Origin: JBMOGA01 sp049318625
GTDB taxonomy: Bacteria; Pseudomonadota; Alphaproteobacteria; Rhizobiales; Hyphomicrobiaceae
Length of the DNA: 32,027 nt
Assembly (NCBI GenBank): GCA_049318625.1
Contig: JBMOGA010000047.1
Coordinates: 1 to 32,027, forward strand
Direction of reading: 5' to 3'
Shown here: one piece after another, positions 8,452 to 16,443 of the stretch
Layout: each line of letters opens with the position of its first letter
Numbering within the stretch: the first letter of the stretch is position 1
Notes under the pieces: model-generated
Told to the model about the DNA's origin: nothing
What the model saw: only the letters and a program-made list of their open reading frames with translations
The model's database searches: none
Made by a program: the position numbers and the translations under genes

Positions 8452-8475
8452 TTCCTCCGAGTTTTCCCCTCCACC

Positions 8476-11028
8476 ATGCCAGTCGTCCGCCAGATCCTCG
8501 ACGCCTACGGCCGTATGTCGTTGCGGGATCGTTTCCTCGTGAGCTGGACGGTCGCGTCGCTGTTGATCGGCCTCGTGGGGCTGATCGGCCTGCTGCAACT
8601 GGGCAGCGTGAACGGCATCACCGAGGAGATCACCAAGTCCTGGGTGCCGCGGCACGAAGCGCTCGACCGGCTTGCGGCCGACACGACCGCCCACAAGCTG
8701 CTCGTGCAGCAGCAGCTCGAGGTCGCGAGTTTCCGGCACCTCGCCGAAGTGCAGCGTGATGTCGCGACCTTGACCCGCTCCATCGCGCAGGAAGCCGAGA
8801 TTCTGGAGCGTCAGCTGCAGAGCGTCGATGAGCGCGGCTATATGCAGTCGTTTCGGGACAGCTGGGTTGTCTATCTGATCGAGGTCGAGCGTGCGGTCGG
8901 AGCGCGCGAGATCGGACAGATCACGCAGGCGACCGCCATCTTCGATAAGCCGGTGAGACACGCGTTCACCGAGGCCAAGCAGGCACTCGGCCGGCTCGAT
9001 GCTGCGTTGGGGGATGACCTTGCCGGCCTTCGCGCGGCAGCCGAAGCCAAGTACCGCTTCTCGTTCGGTCTGGTGCTCGCCATCACGATGCTCTCGATCG
9101 CGGCATCGGCGCTCGGCAGTGCCTGGATCAAGAGATCCGTCAGCAGTCCCATCATTCGCGTCAGCCAGGCGATGCATCGGCTGACCATGGGCGGCGAAGT
9201 CGCAGCCCTCGATGTCGACCGGACGCGCCAGGACGAGGTCGGCATCCTCATGCACTCGGTCAATGCGTTTCGCCACAGCCGGGCGCGGGAGTTGGAACTG
9301 GCCACGCTTGCCGACCAGGAGCGCTCACGCCTCGACGCCGCCATCGAGAACATGCCGATGGGCCTGGCGATGTTCGATGCGGGTCTCGGCCTCATCGTCT
9401 GCAATGCCAGCTTCCTCGACATGTATGGATTGCCCGCCGATCTGGCTCAGTCCGGCCGCACGGCCGAAAAGATCACCGCCGATCTCGTTGCGCGCCAGAT
9501 CATCTGCGCGGCCAGCGGAGAGTCCATCCTGCGCCTTCTCGACCACGCCGCCGAGAGCGCCAACTCGATGCTCCGGCTCGATCTGTCGGATGGCCGCACC
9601 ATAAGCCTCAAGAGCCAGCGGATGCGCGATGGCGGCTGGGTGACCATCCACGAGGACGTGACCGAGCAGCACAAGGCGGAAGCCCGCATCCGCCACATGG
9701 CGCGCCATGACGTGCTGACGGACCTGCCGAACCGCGGGTTGTTCCGGGATCGCTGCGAAAGCGCACTCCAGGACCTGCCGGCCGACGGCCGACTGGCGAT
9801 CCTCTGCCTCGATCTCGACCGGTTCAAGCTGGTCAACGATACACTCGGTCATCCGGCCGGAGACCAGTTGCTGCAGTGCGTCGCCGACCGGTTGCGGTCG
9901 TGCCTCGGCGCGCACGACACCGCCGCGCGGTTCGGCGGCGACGAGTTCGTGGTGCTCAAGACCCGGATCGCGTCGGGCGAGGACGCCGAGCTGTTCGCCC
10001 AGAAGGTCATCGCAGAACTCAGCGCACCTTACGAGATCGCCAATCAACACGTCAGCATCGGCTGCAGCGTCGGTATCGCGCTGGCCCGCGATCATGGGAT
10101 CGAAGCCGAGCAGCTCCTGAAGCAGGCCGACATCGCGCTGTACCGGGCGAAGGCGGACGGCCGTGGCGTGGCGCGCACATTCGGCGAGCGGATGGATGCG
10201 CGGATTGCCGCCCGCAGCGGGCTCGAGGTGGATCTACGCGAGGCCATCGAGCGGGATCAGATGTCGCTGCACTACCAGCCGATCGCCGACCTTTCGCGGA
10301 TGGAGATCGCAGGCTTCGAAGCGCTGCTGCGGTGGCAGCACCCGGAGCGCGGGATGGTGGCGCCCTCCGAGTTCATCAGGGTGGCCGAGGATACGGGCCT
10401 GATCGAGCGGATCGGCGACTGGGTGCTGCGGCGCGCCTGCGCGGACGCCAGCCAATGGCCGGCTCCCCTGAAGCTCGCGGTCAATCTTTCGCCCGTTCAA
10501 TTCCGCCGCGGCCATGTCGTGACCAGCATCCGCGAGGCGCTCGCGGTCTCCGGACTGGCGCCCGACCGGCTGGAGATCGAGATCACGGAAGGCCTGATGC
10601 TGCGCCAGAGCGAGGCTATTCTGGAGATGCTGCACGAGTTGCGCGAGCTCGGCATCGGCATTCTGATGGACGACTTCGGCACCGGTTATTCGAGCCTCAG
10701 CTACGTGCGCAAATTCCCGTTCGATGCCATCAAGATCGATCGCTCGTTCGTCCGGGATGTCCTCTCCGACACGCATTGCCGCGCCATCGTCGACACCGCG
10801 TTGCGGCTCGCCACCCGGCTCGACATGGCGACCATCGCCGAGGGCGTGGAAACCGGCGAGCAACTCGCCTACCTGATCTCCGAGGGCTGCACCCACGCGC
10901 AGGGCTATTTCATCGCCCCGCCGGCGCCGGCAGCCTCGATCCCGGCCACGATGTTCGCCGTGGCCGAGCGGCTGAGGGCCGCACGCGAGACGGCTGCGGC
11001 CCATCGTGCACGGATCACAGCCGCTTAA
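8476..11028 (+). CDS. Membrane c-di-GMP enzyme: sensor-HAMP-PAS-GGDEF-EAL
   Basis: An 850-residue signalling protein that can in principle make and break cyclic di-GMP. Order: TM1 (residues 20-42), a helical periplasmic region of about 150 residues like four-helix-bundle sensors, TM2 (195-218), HAMP (about 219-271), PAS-like (285-390), GGDEF and EAL. The cyclase motif is intact (GGDEF, 487-491). The inhibitory RxxD site is missing: GAHD stands in its place. The phosphodiesterase domain has E615-A-L, NLSPVQF, EITEG, D732-D733 in MDDFGTGYSSLSY, KIDRSF and AEGVE, so all catalytic metal ligands appear present. It is probably cotranscribed with the binding protein upstream and is followed by a terminator. 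Confidence 0.93.
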   Translation: MPVVRQILDAYGRMSLRDRFLVSWTVASLLIGLVGLIGLLQLGSVNGITEEITKSWVPRHEALDRLAADTTAHKLLVQQQLEVASFRHLAEVQRDVATLTRSIAQEAEILERQLQSVDERGYMQSFRDSWVVYLIEVERAVGAREIGQITQATAIFDKPVRHAFTEAKQALGRLDAALGDDLAGLRAAAEAKYRFSFGLVLAITMLSIAASALGSAWIKRSVSSPIIRVSQAMHRLTMGGEVAALDVDRTRQDEVGILMHSVNAFRHSRARELELATLADQERSRLDAAIENMPMGLAMFDAGLGLIVCNASFLDMYGLPADLAQSGRTAEKITADLVARQIICAASGESILRLLDHAAESANSMLRLDLSDGRTISLKSQRMRDGGWVTIHEDVTEQHKAEARIRHMARHDVLTDLPNRGLFRDRCESALQDLPADGRLAILCLDLDRFKLVNDTLGHPAGDQLLQCVADRLRSCLGAHDTAARFGGDEFVVLKTRIASGEDAELFAQKVIAELSAPYEIANQHVSIGCSVGIALARDHGIEAEQLLKQADIALYRAKADGRGVARTFGERMDARIAARSGLEVDLREAIERDQMSLHYQPIADLSRMEIAGFEALLRWQHPERGMVAPSEFIRVAEDTGLIERIGDWVLRRACADASQWPAPLKLAVNLSPVQFRRGHVVTSIREALAVSGLAPDRLEIEITEGLMLRQSEAILEMLHELRELGIGILMDDFGTGYSSLSYVRKFPFDAIKIDRSFVRDVLSDTHCRAIVDTALRLATRLDMATIAEGVETGEQLAYLISEGCTHAQGYFIAPPAPAASIPATMFAVAERLRAARETAAAHRARITAA

Positions 11029-11048
11029 CCACGATCGGCGGCCTTTTT
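11020..11048 (+). terminator. Rho-independent-type terminator after GGDEF-EAL gene
   Basis: GCCGC (11020-11024) pairs with GCGGC (11038-11042) across a 13-base loop. A C and five T follow (11044-11048). The stem overlaps the last codons of the gene. It fits the end of the binding-protein/GGDEF-EAL transcript. Confidence 0.6.
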
Positions 11049-11168
11049 CGATCGAATGCGCCGGTCCAGCCCGATCGCTATCGGGGACCGCCCCGCCCGC
11101 GCCACCGTGATACCGCAATTCTATTCTCGAAACGGGGTGGCGGTTGGACGGATGTTCGGGGATTTTCC

Positions 11169-12764
11169 ATGTTCGCCGGTTTCTTGCGCTCGACAGTTGC
11201 GTTCGTCTCGCTCGCGGGCGCCATCGCTTTTGCGTACCCGGCCCACAGCGCCGAGCTCGTGATCCTGCCCTATGCGTGCCAAGTGATCCGTGGGCAGCCG
11301 ACCTTGACCATGGCCGAAAACACCGGGCACCGCATCGTCGGCCGCCGCGAGACAGACACCTTCACGGCCTGCGCGCCGAGCGATGCCGCGCAGTGCCGCC
11401 GCTGGACCATTCACCGCTTCGACATGGACTGCGGCGGCCATATCGTGCCGTGGACGGAAGTCGTGGCATCGAGCGCCGCACAACGGCGCGCATGGCTCGA
11501 AGGCGGCAATTTCCGTCTGCGCATGCCGCCGTGGTGGGGAATCTCTCGCGACGACCCGTGTTTTGCGCCGTATGCCCCGCAGGATCGGTGGCGACCCGGT
11601 GGGATGCGGCGGCTGTGCGCCGAGCGCCGCGCCAGGGGCGAGGACATTGCCGCCAACACGGTCGTGTTCCCGGCAGGCTTCGCGCCGACGTTCGGACTCG
11701 ACGCCATCTTCGTACCGGCGCCGCCCGGCACCGCCGCTGTCACGCCCGGCAGTGATCCGGCGCGGACGGGTCCTGGGGCTCCGAAGGGCGGCGTCAGCGA
11801 TCCGCGCCCGGAGCGACCGACGTCTCCCAAGGTCACGGCCGGCGTACCCGCTGGCGTTGCTCCGGCATTGCCGGCCAAGCCGGCCCCGACCCGGCCGGCC
11901 GGATCGGTGGACACCGCGTCGGTCTCGCCATCGGTGTCAGCCCCCGGACCTGCGCCGACGCCGCCGCCGGCGCCAACGCCCGCCGTGCGGCCCGAAAGCA
12001 AGGCGCCTGCGGAGCCCGACAGCACCGGTACGCGAACGCTCGCGGTGGTGCCGCGGATCCTCAACGCACCCGGCGCCGACACCGCGGCGGCGGCTCAACC
12101 CGACAACAAGCCCGAACCGAAACCGGCACCGGCCGTGGCACCCGAGCGGAGCGCCGGGCCGGCGGCTGCCGCCAACCGCGCGCCCGGTGTCGAACCGGCA
12201 CCTGCGCCGCTGCTTCCGGACAGCACGCCACCGGCCGGTTCCGCGCTCGCGGCCGGCTTCTCCTTCGACCGGCCGGGATTGGTGGTGCTGGGACTGGGGG
12301 CCGGCGCCGTCGTCCTCGCGGTCTCGGCGTTCGTGATCTTCGGGGCCGCCCGACGCGGCCCACGTACGGCCACCGGCCCGGTCGAGCGCGACCTCGGCGC
12401 CGTGCGGTTCGACCCGCAGCATGGCACGGCGAGCCGGGAACTGATCCCAGCCCCGGCGCCGACCGGCCGACCGGTTACCGCACCGGCGCCCCCCGGACCG
12501 CCGCCGCAGAACCAGGGCGCCGGGGGCGGCGTCGCGACGATCCCGCAAACACCCCAGGACGCGCTGCGGGTGCTCGGCCTCGGGCTTGGTCCCGATGCCG
12601 ATCTGATAGCCATCAAGAAGATGGTCGATGCCTTGCGCTTCAGCTGGCACCCCGACCGCGCCAACGACGCGGACGATCGCCAACTGCGCGAATGGCGCAT
12701 TCGCCAGATCAATGCGGCGTGGGAGATCCTGGCCGCCGAAGCCGGCCAGCGCCGGACCGGCTGA
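11169..12764 (+). CDS. Exported proline-rich membrane protein with C-terminal J domain
   Basis: A 531-residue protein of unusual layout. A signal peptide (residues 1-29, ending PAHSAE) is followed by a cysteine-containing region (about 30-190, with YACQVI, FTACAPSDAAQCRR, DMDCGGH and DDPCFAPY). Next comes a long Pro/Ala-rich linker (about 190-360) and a hydrophobic segment (368-392, PGLVVLGLGAGAVVLAVSAFVIFG). A second Pro-rich stretch leads to a J-like domain (about 463-520) with the HPD motif (H494-P-D496) that stimulates Hsp70/DnaK. The predicted topology puts the cysteine region outside and the J domain in the cytoplasm, so it could recruit DnaK to the membrane. The start at 11169 is chosen because the signal peptide follows it directly; the long open frame upstream only overlaps the GGDEF-EAL gene. 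I do not recognise the N-terminal domain. Confidence 0.85.
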   Translation: MFAGFLRSTVAFVSLAGAIAFAYPAHSAELVILPYACQVIRGQPTLTMAENTGHRIVGRRETDTFTACAPSDAAQCRRWTIHRFDMDCGGHIVPWTEVVASSAAQRRAWLEGGNFRLRMPPWWGISRDDPCFAPYAPQDRWRPGGMRRLCAERRARGEDIAANTVVFPAGFAPTFGLDAIFVPAPPGTAAVTPGSDPARTGPGAPKGGVSDPRPERPTSPKVTAGVPAGVAPALPAKPAPTRPAGSVDTASVSPSVSAPGPAPTPPPAPTPAVRPESKAPAEPDSTGTRTLAVVPRILNAPGADTAAAAQPDNKPEPKPAPAVAPERSAGPAAAANRAPGVEPAPAPLLPDSTPPAGSALAAGFSFDRPGLVVLGLGAGAVVLAVSAFVIFGAARRGPRTATGPVERDLGAVRFDPQHGTASRELIPAPAPTGRPVTAPAPPGPPPQNQGAGGGVATIPQTPQDALRVLGLGLGPDADLIAIKKMVDALRFSWHPDRANDADDRQLREWRIRQINAAWEILAAEAGQRRTG

Positions 12765-12797
12765 CGGGCCACGATCCCTGCCGGCGATCGTGGCCCG
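12765..12797. terminator. Bidirectional hairpin between convergent genes
   Basis: CGGGCCACGAT (12765-12775) and ATCGTGGCCCG (12787-12797) form a perfect 11-bp stem with an 11-base loop. It fills most of the gap between the J-domain gene and the convergent metallohydrolase gene. There is no run of T, but position and strength fit a shared terminator. Confidence 0.7.
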
Positions 12798-12809
12798 TGC
12801 CGACAGGTC

Positions 12810-13814
12810 TCAGGCCTTCTTCGGCGGGATGCGGACCAACTCCATCGGTGTCGCGAAGTAGCGGAATCCGTCGCCCTGCTTGGCGACGTTGCCATAGCCC
12901 GGCCAGGGGAAGTGATATGCGAGCATCGGGATCTTCTGGGCGGCCAGCATGTCCAGTATGCGCACGCGCGTCGCCGCCGACTGCTTGGGATCGGTGTCGT
13001 AGGCGAACTCGGTGCGCGGCCTTTCGGTCAACAGGATCTGATGGTGGGTGAGATCGCCGATGAGCGCGATCGATTTGCCCTCCGACGACACCATATAGAC
13101 CATGTGGCCAACCGTATGGCCCGGCGCCGCCATGGCGGTGATGCCCGGCAAGAACTCCTGGCCATCCTTCACGAACACGATGCGATCGCGGTAGGGCAGA
13201 AGGTTCTTGCGGGCGTGCTCGACGAAGGCCTTGTTCTTCTTCGGGTCCTTGTCGTCGGTCCAGAAGTCGAAATCAGCCTGGCTGATATAGACCTGGGCGT
13301 TGGGGAAGAGACGGCGCCCGCGCGCATCGACCAATCCCCCGATGTGATCGATGTGAGCATGCGAGCACACGACAGCGTCGATCGCGGCGGGGCGAATGCC
13401 GGCCTCGCCCAGGCTCTGGATCAACCGGCCGGTCGTCGGACCGAACATTTTCGAGGCGCCCATGCCGGTCTCGAACAGCACCAGCTTGCTGCCGGTGTTC
13501 ACCACAGGGCAGTTCTGTTCGAGCACGATGTTGTCGGGGGCGAGGAAATTATCCTTGAGCAGACGTTCGATGTCCGGCTTCGACAGCCCGAGGAATGCAT
13601 CTCCCGGGGCGCCGAGCGGCAATGGGCCGTCGGACACCATGGTGATCTGCATCTTGCCGTGCGGGAAGCGGTAGAAATACTGGGGCTGACGGGTGGCGAA
13701 CGGCGCCTTCGCCTCGGCAACCGTCGATCCGAGTCCGCCGAGGCCCGACAGGCCTGCCGAGAGCGCCGCAGCACCCCACATGAGTTGACGTCGCGAGAAA
13801 TCCAATTCCGACAT
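12810..13814 (-). CDS. Tat-exported MBL-fold metallohydrolase
   Basis: A 334-residue metallo-beta-lactamase-fold hydrolase. The N-terminus MSELDFSRRQLMWGAAALSAGL has the twin-arginine export pattern, so it should fold with its metals in the cytoplasm and act in the periplasm. The metal motif is H152-A-H154-I-D156-H157 (SHAHIDHIGG), with further ligands expected in APGHTVGHM, IGDLTHHQ and AYHFPWPG. I chose the start at 13814 because GGGAGG lies about five bases upstream. Family members include lactonases and other hydrolases of small esters; the substrate cannot be told. It is 166 bases downstream of the ankyrin and deaminase gene pair's opposite end in transcription terms, that is, it lies upstream of them on the same strand's map order only, so a shared transcript is uncertain. 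Confidence 0.88.
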   Translation of the reverse strand: MSELDFSRRQLMWGAAALSAGLSGLGGLGSTVAEAKAPFATRQPQYFYRFPHGKMQITMVSDGPLPLGAPGDAFLGLSKPDIERLLKDNFLAPDNIVLEQNCPVVNTGSKLVLFETGMGASKMFGPTTGRLIQSLGEAGIRPAAIDAVVCSHAHIDHIGGLVDARGRRLFPNAQVYISQADFDFWTDDKDPKKNKAFVEHARKNLLPYRDRIVFVKDGQEFLPGITAMAAPGHTVGHMVYMVSSEGKSIALIGDLTHHQILLTERPRTEFAYDTDPKQSAATRVRILDMLAAQKIPMLAYHFPWPGYGNVAKQGDGFRYFATPMELVRIPPKKA

Positions 13815-13833
13815 GTCGTCCTCCCAGGGTTCT

Positions 13834-13850
13834 GGCCGCGTGGCGCGGCC
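13834..13850. promoter_or_regulatory. Perfect hairpin in leader of metallohydrolase gene
   Basis: GGCCGCG and CGCGGCC form a 7-bp perfect stem around TGG, about 20 bases before the metallohydrolase start codon and just beyond its Shine-Dalgarno sequence. It could be the end of a terminator for the minus-strand ankyrin gene or a leader structure. Its role is not shown. Confidence 0.3.
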
Positions 13851-13980
13851 CGTTGGCACGTGGAGAGCGTGCGCCTGCAGGCTAGGCGATCCATCGAGAG
13901 GGTTCAAACGAGGAGCCTTGCGCCAGCCGCGCGCCGGCCCCTCCCGCGGCGCCGGGCAGAGCGGTGCCGCGCCGTGGACG

Positions 13981-14658
13981 TCACTTGCCGCCGGCCACGG
14001 CGATCATCCTGGCGATCTCGGTCTGCCCCTTGCTGCGGGCATGGGCGAGCGGAGACACACCCTGTTTGTCCGCGATATTCGGATCGGCGCCGGCGGCCAG
14101 CGCCATCCGCGTGACATCGACGTGGCGCGGTCCGCCGTTGCCCAGGATGACGATCTCGAGCAAGCAGGTCCAACCGAGATTGTTGACGTGATTGATGTTG
14201 ATGGCGGTCGTCAGAAGCACCTTCACCGCCTCGACGTGGGCGCGTTCGCATGCCGGTATCAAGGCGTTGCCGCCGAACCGGTTGCGGATCGAGAGGTCCG
14301 GCTTTCGAGGAATCATCAGCTGGAGCACCTCGGCGCGGCCGAGGGCACCGGCCAGCAGCCACGGGGTGTCCTGGTTCCGAGCCTGGGCATTGATATCGGC
14401 ACCGGCTCCGATCAGCCAGGCCGCGACCGGCGTATGATCGCCCTGCACCGCAAGCAACAACGGAGTCTGCTGGGTATCGTCACGCGGGTCGAGGGGCGCG
14501 CCGCCCGCGACCAGAGCCTGCACCGCCGCGAGGTCGCCGCGCCGTGCCGCGGCCAGCATTTCGCGGCCGGCCGGTGGGCCCTGCTGGGCCAGGAGCGGCG
14601 TGACGGCCGCCGCCAAAGAGGCGATGACCAGTCCGATGAACGCAATGTGCCAGCGCAT
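13981..14658 (-). CDS. Exported ankyrin-repeat protein
   Basis: A 225-residue protein with a signal peptide (MRWHIAFIGLVIASLAAAVTPLLAQ) followed by about five ankyrin repeats. Clear repeat marks are AARRGDLAAVQALVAGGAPLDPRD, TPLLLAVQGDHTPVAAWLIGAGADIN, FGGNALIPACERAHVEAVKVLLT and GVSPLAHARSKGQTEIARMI. Ankyrin repeats bind proteins, so this is probably a periplasmic binding or protective partner. It begins 22 bases after the end of the deaminase gene on the same strand, and the two are likely cotranscribed. Some periplasmic ankyrin proteins work with catalases or other oxidative-stress enzymes; no such enzyme is visible here. Confidence 0.87.
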   Translation of the reverse strand: MRWHIAFIGLVIASLAAAVTPLLAQQGPPAGREMLAAARRGDLAAVQALVAGGAPLDPRDDTQQTPLLLAVQGDHTPVAAWLIGAGADINAQARNQDTPWLLAGALGRAEVLQLMIPRKPDLSIRNRFGGNALIPACERAHVEAVKVLLTTAININHVNNLGWTCLLEIVILGNGGPRHVDVTRMALAAGADPNIADKQGVSPLAHARSKGQTEIARMIAVAGGK

Positions 14659-14680
14659 CCCTGTCCGTCCTTACTGCCGC

Positions 14681-15115
14681 CTACCGCAGGGCCGGCTTGC
14701 CGCCATCGGTGCCCGATGGCCCGTACATCATGCGTGCAATTCCGGCGCGGGCCAACGCCTGCTGGCAGATGGCACAGGGGATCGATGTGGAATAGATGAC
14801 GGCTCCGTCGAGCAGCGACGTCCCGGCTTGGCGCTGCGCGTCCCACAACGCGACCCGCTCGGCGTGGGCGTCGGGATTGCGATCGGTGACGACGCGGCTC
14901 GGACCGTGGCCGATGATCCGGCCGTCCCGGACGATCACGGCGCCGTACGGCTGGTCACCCCGCGCGACCGCCTCGGCCTTCATGCGATGCGCTTCGTCGA
15001 TGAACTGACGCGACGCGGTGTCCGCGTCGGCACGGCACGGGACAAGGCCGTGAACGAGGGCGGCGCCGAGCACGGCCAGAACGTGGCGGCGGCGACATCT
15101 GCACGATCTGTCCAT
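14681..15115 (-). CDS. Cytidine/nucleoside deaminase-fold protein with export signal
   Basis: A 144-residue deaminase of the cytidine/guanine/tRNA-adenosine deaminase superfamily. The zinc site is complete: H84-A-E86 (PDAHAERVAL) supplies a ligand and the proton-shuttle glutamate, and P113-C114-A-I-C117 supplies the two cysteines. Unusually, the catalytic fold is preceded by an arginine-rich hydrophobic leader (RRRHVLAVLGAALVHGLVPCRADA) that looks like a Tat or Sec signal. If real, the enzyme works in the periplasm, where nucleosides or guanine could be deaminated during salvage. The internal ATG at residue 45 would cut into the fold, so the long form is preferred. It precedes the ankyrin gene by 22 bases. 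Confidence 0.85.
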   Translation of the reverse strand: MDRSCRCRRRHVLAVLGAALVHGLVPCRADADTASRQFIDEAHRMKAEAVARGDQPYGAVIVRDGRIIGHGPSRVVTDRNPDAHAERVALWDAQRQAGTSLLDGAVIYSTSIPCAICQQALARAGIARMMYGPSGTDGGKPALR

Positions 15116-15191
15116 AGGCCCTGCTCCGGCGATCGGACCGGCCCTCTACCGGCGCGATATTCTCACCTCGATCGACGAATGGCGCAACGGC

Positions 15192-15701
15192 TCAGCCGGT
15201 GCGTGTCCCCGCCTCGCCGCGCAAAGCGGCCGCGGCTTGCAGAATGCGCGCGATCATGTCGTCGAGCGCCCGGCGCTCCGCCGGCGTGAGAACGGCCAGG
15301 ATCGCCGCCTCGCGGTCGCGCGCCAGCGGCACGATCTCGCGGTAGAGCGCGCGGCCCTCCGCCGTCAGCCGGACCATGCGCTGGCGCTTGTCGCCGGGGG
15401 CCTCGGATCTCGTGACGATCCCGCGCGCCTCGAGCGCACGCATGGCGCGGCTCACCTGCATCTTGTCGAGGGTGGTGATGCGGCCGATGTCCCGGGCGGC
15501 GATGCCGCTGGAGCCGCCGAGTGCCGCCAGCACGCGCCACTCCCAGCGCGTCAGCTTGAACCTCACAGCATAGATCTCGGCCACCGCGAGCGACACGTTC
15601 TCGGCGAGGACGGCCAGCCGATAAGGAAAGAACTTCTGCAGATCCATCGGCACGTCGGTGACGCTGGCCGATTGGCCGCGCCCTCCCCTTCGATCCGCCA
15701 T
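15192..15701 (-). CDS. MarR-family transcription regulator
   Basis: A 169-residue winged-helix protein of the MarR family. The core is LTRWEWRVLAALGGSSGIAARDIGRITTLDKMQVSRAMRALEARGIVTRSEAPGDKRQRMVRLTAEGRALYREIVPLA. It includes the recognition helix and the D-R wing (GDKRQRMV). MarR proteins usually dimerise on a palindrome and let go when they bind an aromatic ligand. The gene diverges from the VOC/FAD-hydroxylase operon and a GTAAC-N4-GTTAC palindrome lies in the shared gap, so it is the probable repressor of that operon and of itself. The start at 15701 is supported by GGGGAGGA about six bases upstream. Confidence 0.93.
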   Translation of the reverse strand: MADRRGGRGQSASVTDVPMDLQKFFPYRLAVLAENVSLAVAEIYAVRFKLTRWEWRVLAALGGSSGIAARDIGRITTLDKMQVSRAMRALEARGIVTRSEAPGDKRQRMVRLTAEGRALYREIVPLARDREAAILAVLTPAERRALDDMIARILQAAAALRGEAGTRTG

Positions 15702-15748
15702 GCTGGTCCTCCCCGGCTTCGGCAGCCCCCCGGATGGGGCGCCACCCC

Positions 15749-15762
15749 TTGATCGACATCAA
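15749..15762. promoter_or_regulatory. FixK/FNR-type operator in marR-VOC intergenic region
   Basis: TTGATCGACATCAA is an exact match to TTGAT-N4-ATCAA, the consensus for FNR/FixK-type regulators. If it sits at -41.5 it predicts a transcription start near 15797 for the VOC operon, which places the MarR-type palindrome over the -10 region. It could also act on marR, although the leader would be very short. Confidence 0.72.
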
Positions 15763-15774
15763 CGCAGCCTGATA

Positions 15775-15788
15775 GTAACATTCGTTAC
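15775..15788. promoter_or_regulatory. Likely MarR operator palindrome
   Basis: GTAAC (15775-15779) and GTTAC (15784-15788) form a perfect inverted repeat with a four-base ATTC spacer. Repeats of this size are typical of MarR binding sites. It lies 46 bases before the VOC gene and 74 bases before marR, in an AT-richer patch that is likely to hold promoter elements. Confidence 0.65.
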
Positions 15789-15833
15789 CAAATCGGCGAT
15801 CGGTAGCAAGATCAGATCGCCAGGGAGAACGCC

Positions 15834-16376
15834 ATGCGGATCCAGCAGATCCACCACGTCGCCTATCGCTGCAAGGACGCCAAGCAGACGGTCGCGTTCT
15901 ACAAGGCCGTTCTCAACATGGACCTTCTCGGTGCGATCGCCGAGGACAAGGTGCCGTCGACCAAGGCGCCCGATCCCTACATGCACATCTTCCTCGACGC
16001 CGGTGCCGGCAACATCCTGGCCTTTTTCGAGCTGCCGAACTCGCCGCCGATGGGGCGCGACCCCAATACGCCCGACTGGACGCAGCACATCGCCTTCCAG
16101 GTGAAGGACATGGACGCATTGCTCGAGGCCAAGCGGCGCGCGGAGGCGGCCGGGCTCGACGTGGTCGGGCCGACCGATCACTCGATCTTCAAGTCGATCT
16201 ATTTCTGGGACCCGAGCGGGCATCGCCTCGAGATCGCGACCTGGACGACGACGCCGGACGAACTGGCTCGCATGAAGGCGGTCGCGCACGAGATGGTGGA
16301 GGAGTGGTCGCAGACCAAGCGGCCGCCACGTCACACCGCCTGGCTGCACGAGAAGGAATTTTCGGGCAAAGCTTGA
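15834..16376 (+). CDS. VOC-family (glyoxalase/extradiol dioxygenase-like) protein
   Basis: A 180-residue vicinal-oxygen-chelate protein. The two beta-alpha-beta modules carry all four expected metal ligands: H8 (IHHVAY), E66 (AFFEL), H85 (TQHIAF) and E133 (HRLEIAT). This points to a metal-dependent lyase, isomerase or dioxygenase. GGGAG six bases before the ATG supports the start. It is the first gene of a three-gene operon with an FAD hydroxylase and a small DUF2783-like protein, opposite a marR gene. In this setting it most likely acts on a hydroxylated aromatic or its ring-cleavage product; the exact reaction is unknown. Confidence 0.88.
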   Translation: MRIQQIHHVAYRCKDAKQTVAFYKAVLNMDLLGAIAEDKVPSTKAPDPYMHIFLDAGAGNILAFFELPNSPPMGRDPNTPDWTQHIAFQVKDMDALLEAKRRAEAAGLDVVGPTDHSIFKSIYFWDPSGHRLEIATWTTTPDELARMKAVAHEMVEEWSQTKRPPRHTAWLHEKEFSGKA

Positions 16377-16443
16377 GCGCCGCCGGTCACGGCCGCGGCG
16401 CCGCGTCTGGCCCGCCTTTCTCCCAGGGATGGGGAGCACCCCG

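Noticed and set aside
7546..9276. 576-codon antisense frame across the TRAP and GGDEF-EAL genes
   Set aside because: It spans two real plus-strand genes and their gap, and shows no domain.
9876..11168. N-terminal extension of the J-domain protein
   Set aside because: Residues are arginine-rich shadow sequence of the GGDEF-EAL gene; the signal peptide begins at 11169.
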